The notes under the pieces were generated by a model. The model searched no databases. It was given only the letters and a program-made list of their open reading frames with translations, and was not told where the DNA came from. From NCBI GenBank assembly GCA_033065855.1, contig JAVXUO010003001.1:682001-746000 (forward strand): 64,000 bases of DNA, written 5' to 3'. Of the stretch, positions 57,917-64,000 are shown in pieces (positions within the stretch are counted from its first letter, which is position 1; every line of letters starts with the position of its first letter). The DNA comes from Escallonia rubra. Its lineage: Eukaryota > Streptophyta > Magnoliopsida > Escalloniales > Escalloniaceae. Made by a program: the position numbers and the translations under genes.

Positions 57917-59744
57917 GAGTTCATGTGGGAAGAAATCAGATCATCAATCACCTCAACATAAAAAGAAGCACAACACAATTATCGATAAAAAGAAATTTGA
58001 CTCGATAAAAAGAAATTTGACTCCTAACAATAATCAAACAAGGGAAAATAAGGGCAATTGCATTTTTAGAGTTATATCCAGTACAGAAACTGCCTCTTTA
58101 TAGCTGGAAAAGTCCATTGAAAAACTGCCTAATCAAAGCCTAACCCTGATGTTACACCACTGCCTAACAATAAATACCAAACAAGAAGAGAAATGAGTTG
58201 TCCACTTGTCCCTTTATTTGGGTATCTAGTGCAAAATGGTTTAACCAAAAATAATAACATAACTTGAAGTATAGATCAGAGCTGAAACCCCACTTAGAAG
58301 GATCATGCATGACAGAAGGAGGAAACTAAATTAGTTTAGCAAACTGTGCCATTCTAGATGTTTATTCAAGGGGAAACACACTGGTCCTGTGAAGGTATTA
58401 ACAATTACTTTAAATACTTTTCTAGTGGCTTATTTTTTTCCAAGATATTATTGCTTAAAATATAGCAGCAGCCAACAAGTGACACTTTTGAGATCGAAAC
58501 TTTACATGGACTAGAGTTCAACTTCTGTCAACAAAGAGCAAAGGGAAAAGAATTGATTTCAATAAACCAAAGTGATTCAACTTTTGAGATCGAAATTTTA
58601 CATGTACTGATTTCATCCTAAAACTATCTGCACTTCTATCTGCTCTTCTTGCTCTCACGTTCCTTGTCAAGAATAATGATATATACATAAATCTCTCTAT
58701 ACTTTAGATAAAGCTATGTTGTATATCCTGCCAAAGCTAACCAAAGATGCGATTCTATACGAACAGCAACCCCAAATAGCAAACCATCTCTGTGAGCGAT
58801 GCTACATGGATGCAACTAAACTTTCCATCAGATGTAAGTTTTGCAATGGACGATCAATGTAACATGATTCCTTATCATTTTCACATAACCAGTTTGCCAT
58901 GGCCCATGGAACATACGTAACAACGGAAAACATGATATTCAACATGACTGTTTAAAGCTTATGGGCTAGTTAATGTTTTCAGCAGAGAAATATTTACAAG
59001 ATTTGCTTACTTATGAATGAATAGCTTACAGCTCCATTCTTTATGTTTAGTTATTCAGTTGAGAATCATATATCTATACTTCATCTTCAGCTTTATAGTT
59101 GAACAGTCCAACTTTTGCACTCGCGTCGCGTTTATGTAAAACCCCTAGTCTATTATAAACTCCAGCCATTCATTATAGTAGCCATTCATCAAGTACTAAC
59201 TTTCATAACCTAATAATAGCGATAGCTGACGTATAAATTAGAAAGGATCACTCTTAGGATCTATGTCAGCTAAATAAATGTTTTCAAATATATTTGTCAG
59301 TAAATAACCTGAGTTCTCCATCAGTCTGCTTACTTTTTGATATGGTGACAGTTATCTTACCAAGACCAGTTTTCATGACATTCTTTCGACAATGGGAACA
59401 TTCAGTATCGTATATGTGGCTGTGATTCGATGATGTTTTGAAGAATATGTCTTATGCATGATGATTTAGCTCAGAGAACATGCCTTATAAATACACCAAA
59501 AATAAAACATCCAGGCTAATATATGTGAAGTTTTTTGTGGCTTGTAAGCATCATCTCACCCCGTGGGTGCAAAGCTTTGAAGAGTCCAAATATATTATCC
59601 AATGAGTAACTTAGATAAGACTTACAACAGGTAGCAATCTAGTTAAGAATGATATCAAGAAAAACTCTATGCTATAGTGCAACACCTTCACTACTATCAC
59701 TTACTTGAGAAATTTCAAATGCAGATTTAACAGAAGACATACCA

Positions 59745-59839
59745 CTTTCTCCTTTTGTGGCAAGACTCCAGTTAACAACTCGAGGCTGTACGGCACTTAG
59801 TAGCTCAAGGAAAAAAATACCATCTGACAAACTCTTATC
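59745..59839 (-). pseudogene. Fimbrin exon fragment in Harbinger-like element
   Basis: Following a splice-acceptor-like TTTTACAG, the minus strand encodes [20 protein letters not shown] followed by [11 protein letters not shown]. This matches the start of the fourth calponin-homology domain of plant fimbrins (DKSLS-GLFFL-LL--VEPRVVNW). The frame then diverges. No other part of the actin-bundling protein is present. Confidence 0.75.
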
Positions 59840-60862
59840 CTGTAAAAGTTAAATCAGTAAGTTAGATCTAGAGATAGTAGGGAACATCCAGTTCAGAAAA
59901 CATAACATGTCTTCCGATAAATTAAAAGAGAACCATAGACATATTGGATGTGCTTCATTTAAAGGCTGATTCAAATTCCAGCTCACAATGTTTAAATTAA
60001 AAGAGCTAGAATTCAACTTAAGCAACCAAATCAATCAGAATTCAAAGAAACCTCAGTTCAAGTCCACTTAACTACTATGTATTTGTAATTACCAGTAACA
60101 TGATTACAAAAGAGAACCAATGACTTAGGAATCTAATGGCTCCAGTTGGAACCAATGTCAAAAACCATAAAAGCTATGGGCTAATACTAAGCAACTACAG
60201 GCCGAAAAGCATAAGATTACAGCATCATCACCTGCTCCGGCCAGGAATCTAATGGCTCCAGTTGGAACCAATGTCCACCACAACACTAACACCAATCAAA
60301 AAATCACCCATACAAATCATCATCCACACAAATTACCACATATCAAAGCAAAATCAGCATAGATATTTGACTAACCTAGATTTTCATTGCCGCCGTCAAA
60401 ACGAGTAGATCGTTGCCGTCGTCGCCGCCATCAAAACAGTAAATTGTTGCCGCCGTTGCCGTCAAAATACTAGATCGCAGCCACCGCCGTCTCCACAACA
60501 GATTGTTGCTGCCATCGCGAGGTTGAGTCAATAGAGAAGGAAGATTGTCGTGGCAAGGTGAGGTTTAATCAAAGAGAAGAGATAAGGAATAGAGAGAGCT
60601 TAAAACCATTGTCGGGCATTGGCTATGAGCCAAGAGACAGAAACAGTGAAAATAAATGGGCTTTAGAATTGTAAATTTGTGGTTGGGCCTTAAGAATTGA
60701 GCCATGGGTCTTAAAGTATGTTTTTAATTTCATGGAATTGGACATGAATTGTAATTCTAATTCTAAATAAGTTGTCCAATCAGCAAAATTATAATTCTTA
60801 AGGTCCAATTCCAAATTCTATCTCAATTTCAAGACTAATTCCGTGATCCAATCGGACCCTTA

Positions 60863-62763
60863 GTGATTTGAACTCCTGTGCGTAGACAAATGGAAGCAGA
60901 CGTATTAAGGTCTAGAACCCTGAATGGCATGACCATATTAACTATGCATGGGGAACAAAAGTATAAAACCCCACCACGGAAAGTTCATGTGCATTTGCTT
61001 ATTGATCAGTGCCTTCTTTCTTTTAAATCAACAGGCATATGGGCTGTCTAGGGAACGCCCTTTTCCCCAAGTCATCAATGACAAGTCCACTGTCCACCCA
61101 TTTCTTGTTCACTGCATTCTAAGTGCACAGCTAATATCCTCTGCATCAATCTTCTTAGTCTAGAGCTTGGACATAGCATGCGTTACTAGTACTAGTGTAG
61201 AACTGATGATTGCATAGGCTAGTGTAGTACTTACTGATCATTGCATTAATTGACTCCTCCAGTAAAATGTTTGTGGCAGTAATATGTCATCTGCCTCTTT
61301 TTCTTGGCAAATCTTGAATTCCTACTTGTACTGAGTGAGACTAGGAGCTTGCATGAGAAAGAGGGCAATGGGGTGAAGACAGAAGCAAAATGTTTGTGAA
61401 TAAAACTGTAAAAAGATTTCATAGTAGATTGCTTACATCAGAGAAGTTGCATGACCAGTGGGGGTGTATGCAAATTCCCTTTCCAGACAGATAAAGAGTT
61501 AAAAACAGTATAATTAAGTGCAAGTCCAAAGCCCCCAAAAGGGTTTGCTTGTTGTGGCTCTTCATATTCTTCTCACAGGACAAAGGCCAAGTCGGAACTC
61601 GGAAGTGATAACAAGGCCTAATTGCTTGTGACCTGTTTGTTTCTCCGGGACAGGGCCAGCTAACCCTTCAAACTAGGGGGTCCAAAGATTCGAAAACATC
61701 AATATAGGGGGGCGGGGGCCCAAAGATTCCAAAACATGTTTATATCCACAGCTGTCAAGCTTTCTCATGTCACAAGTCTCGCATTAAGTACTCCACATTC
61801 TCATGCAGAAATAACCTTAGCCACCATGTCGGTAAGAGGGGCCACCGGCCAACGTCAGTGATCCAACCCCAACTACCCTGCACTTTTATTTTCAACTTTA
61901 CATCAATGCTCTCGTCCTTGTTGACTATGATGATGAGCTTGGACGAATTTTTACCCGCACTTCATGAGAGCTACTCAGTCAGTTTGGCACCGCAAAGCAC
62001 ACCTGAGCTTAAAGCTCGGTTGCACTTGGCTACAAGCTTCCTTTGTGTTTGGGTTGCACAAACACAATTTTTTGACTCAAGTAGCTTTCTTACCAAAGGC
62101 AAGGCTAAGCTGTCTCTTATAGCCACAAAGCAATAGCAATGTAAAAATTGATCCGATGAATGGCTCGGGACCAAAGTTGTTCCAGTGCTAGCTAGCGAAT
62201 CGGAAGTAATTAGTCTCATAATAATCTAGACTAGTGTTGCTTAATATCTAGCATAAACATATGTTGCTGCCACAATGACACAGGAGAGAAGAAACCAGAT
62301 TCGGGTGAAGGGCTCAAAAGAGTTCGAACTAGGTGTTAATGAGCCAAGCGGAGATCCATCCATGAGTGATGAGTTAATAGGTTTGTTCAAATGCTTTCTG
62401 CCCCGTGAATTCACCACTGCTATATTTTAATGGAGTACTTGTTTAATTGCATTGAAGTTTTACTTTAGTCTTTTATATCAAGGGTGGCTCGGAAAGACCA
62501 GCAAACAGATCTTGACAACTGTTGACAATAGCTTTGATTATGTATCCTTGACTTCAAACTTTTTGCATCTCTCCAATACAAAAGCCTCCTCGGAGGAGAA
62601 GAATCGAGCCGTATACATATACTTGTTTCGTGGATGCTATTTCCAGTGAATCAAAGCAAGCAATAGAAGCTATATACATAATCTAGGGCAGCATTTTGTA
62701 TGTGCGGGAGGCCACCATGAAAATGGAGAGGCAAGTAACGGATTACCACGCTGCACTTCTACT
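60863..62763. other. Intergenic region downstream of the receptor-like kinase
   Basis: No firm gene is present. One small ORF with a possible signal peptide lies at 60948-61163 and is listed separately. A short duplicated phrase (CCAAAGATTC with nearby AAAACAT) occurs near 61682 and 61720. Confidence 0.5.
60948..61163 (+). CDS. Small ORF with possible signal peptide, unrecognised
   Basis: A 71-codon ATG frame starts MGNKSIKPHHGKF and continues with a hydrophobic stretch (MCICLLISAFFLLNQQAYG, residues 14-32) that looks like a signal peptide. A short tail (LSRERPFPQVINDKS) follows. No cysteine pattern or known peptide-hormone motif is present. It begins 89 bases after the Harbinger-like element. 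It may be chance, a first exon (a GT follows PFPQ), or a small secreted peptide. I do not recognise it. Confidence 0.25.
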   Translation: MGNKSIKPHHGKFMCICLLISAFFLLNQQAYGLSRERPFPQVINDKSTVHPFLVHCILSAQLISSASIFLV

Positions 62764-64000
62764 TCAGCTTGAAGATCTTCGATCATATTCTTGGTGGGCT
62801 TCTTCTTCTTCAACTTGCCCTCTTGCCACTTGGACTTCACTTTCGCACCCATTGCTATCACTTGATTTTCCCAGCCCTTTCTCTGCTGATGCATTATTTG
62901 GACTGTCACGATGCACACATCCTGGTTCCCTCCCAGTTCTTCTATCCTGGAACAAGAAATCAGACCTTTGTGATTTCATTAAATGAAACAGACAGTAAAA
63001 TGTAAAGAGGAAATAATAATTGAGACACTGCCGCCTTTCCTTTACGATGGAATTGTATGCAAAGACCAAATTCCCTACTTCGCCTTTTGCATTTAATTAC
63101 TACATTATCCCGTTTATTAGGGAAGGAGGGGATAATAAAGACCTGCAAGTTCTTCTCGGACAATTAAGGTAATTGCTAACATGGAGGATATGGTCACTTG
63201 TAGCACAATCATAACAAACAGGACCTAGTTCTTTAACGCAACTCAACTAAGCTCGTCTCAAACTAATTGCGGTGGGCACTCCCTAGTTCAGAACATACTT
63301 ATCAGTAATGTGACACCCGGTATCCCTGAAATACAGGATGGTTACATTAATATGCACCTATTTTGGAAGAATAATTGAGAAGTACGTACTAGGTTTGGAC
63401 ACTTTCTTCGTAGTTTATTAGCTAATTCGGAAACTTCAAATTTAGATGACTCCTCTTTTAAGTTTAAATAGGATGGAGTATGTCTTATCTGATCATGTCA
63501 GGCTAAAACATAATGTGAAATAGATCTCAGCAGAATAGACAAGCATACTTACATTGAAAGGAGACTCTTCAGCTTCCAGCATATGTACAACATGTCCCAT
63601 TTTTGGCCGCTTCTCGGCATTTGGGTCAACACAGCGTAATGCTACTAAAAGCACTCGCTTTAATGCTCTCGAAGAAGGCTTTTCAGGCAGCTTGGGATCC
63701 AAAATTCCATCTGGGTTCCTGTTTGAAACCAATTTCTTCAGCCATTCAATTAACTTCACCTGAAAAATCCCGACTTCCAATTAAGAGCACAGTATAGGAA
63801 CAGCACTAACCTTGACAAGCCCACCCTTTTTTTCTCTGATTGTGTATGCGCAGTAAACAATCATATTTCGTACTTATATTATCAAATAATGATTGGGTAT
63901 TCAGAGCAAACCTCTTCGGGAGGCTTGGTATAATCGACTGGGTTCCTCCCTGATATGATTTCCATAATAAGGATGCCAAAACCATATACATCACTTCTTA
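62764..64000 (-). CDS. Receptor-like protein kinase, At1g01540 type (3' part)
   Basis: Only the end of this gene is in the window: exon 64000-63912 (continues beyond the edge), exon 63759-63553 and last exon 62946-62764, with GT-AG borders in phase 0. The first encodes subdomain IX of a kinase (SDVYGFGILIMEIISGRNPV). The second encodes VKLIEWLKKLVSNRNPDGIL, then PSSRALKRVLLVALRCVDP and KRPKMGHVVHMLEAEESPF, covering the last helices and the conserved arginine. The last exon encodes a 60-residue polar, acidic tail ending RRSSS. The wording matches plant single-pass kinases related to At1g01540, At4g01330 and GPK1. These have a short extracellular part and a cytosolic serine/threonine kinase domain, and their roles are mostly unknown. 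The N-terminus, membrane segment and catalytic loop lie outside the window. Confidence 0.88.

Larger units (their letters stand above)
57058..60859. mobile_element. PIF/Harbinger-like element carrying host gene pieces
   Basis: The ends are GGCTCCGATTGG (57058) and, inverted from 60859, GGGTCCGATTGG (11 of 12), flanked by the trinucleotide TTA (57055-57057 and 60860-60862). GG-starting ends and a TTA duplication mark the PIF/Harbinger superfamily. Both subterminal regions are rich in AATTGGAATT/AATTCCAATT. No transposase or MYB-like helper frame was found in the 3.8 kb. Minus-strand pieces of alcohol dehydrogenase and fimbrin genes lie inside, plus a GCC-rich tract (60390-60520) and a 30-bp direct repeat (AGGAATCTAATGGCTCCAGT at 60127 and 60244). 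Confidence 0.75.

Noticed and set aside
61858..62219. Frames on both strands (92 and 82 codons) upstream of the kinase tail
   Set aside because: The plus frame begins with GTG, neither shows a domain, and they overlap each other.

Overview
The window is nuclear DNA of a flowering plant, almost certainly a eudicot. The genes have GT-AG introns in AT-rich DNA, and the protein families are plant-specific: RALF peptide, subtilase, companion of cellulose synthase, R2R3-MYB and receptor-like kinase. The spaces between genes are packed with plant transposon types. The species cannot be named from sequence alone. No rRNA, tRNA, CRISPR or organellar DNA was recognised.

Seven host genes are supported. 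In order they are: a RALF34-type peptide hormone (172-561, +); a MAPKKK17-21-type kinase (12712-13773, +); a companion-of-cellulose-synthase-like LEA_2 membrane protein with three exons (24231-25346, -); an intronless secreted subtilase (26848-29160, -); a PI-PLC X-domain, probably GPI-anchored protein with about nine exons spread over 7.5 kb (35114-42683, +); an R2R3-MYB of the MYB98/MYB118 type with three exons (47625-49628, +); and the 3' part of a receptor-like kinase of the At1g01540 type running off the right edge (62764-64000, -). As I recall the Arabidopsis map, RALF34, a MAPKKK, a subtilase and a PLC-like protein also lie together near At5g67070-At5g67130, so the left two thirds looks like a conserved block expanded by transposons. 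Several products act at the cell surface (RALF, subtilase, CC-like, PLC-like, kinase), but the genes are separate transcription units with no sign of co-regulation.

Mobile DNA fills much of the rest. From 16.9 to 23.2 kb a LINE contains a polyadenylated insert, which contains a CACTA element, which contains a hAT element, which contains a Stowaway-like MITE; a second hAT sits elsewhere in the same LINE. The PLC-like introns hold a LINE with a hAT inside it (intron 4) and an RTE-type LINE (intron 8). There are two solo LTRs with perfect 5-bp target duplications (32164-33020 and 50339-52358), a 5'-truncated L1 with poly(A) and target duplication (43543-44807), and an older L1 3' end (about 6650-7283).

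The most unusual theme is gene capture. Four terminal-inverted-repeat elements carry pieces of host genes: a hAT-like element with a bHLH112/123-like exon, a MULE with a trihelix domain, an element between TA microsatellites with the first exon of a beta-1,3-glucanase, and a PIF/Harbinger-like element with fimbrin and alcohol dehydrogenase pieces. The TA-flanked element also carries seven copies of one near-perfect palindrome. All calls come from reading the sequence by eye; exon borders are inferred from splice motifs, reading frame and remembered family sequences, without database searches.
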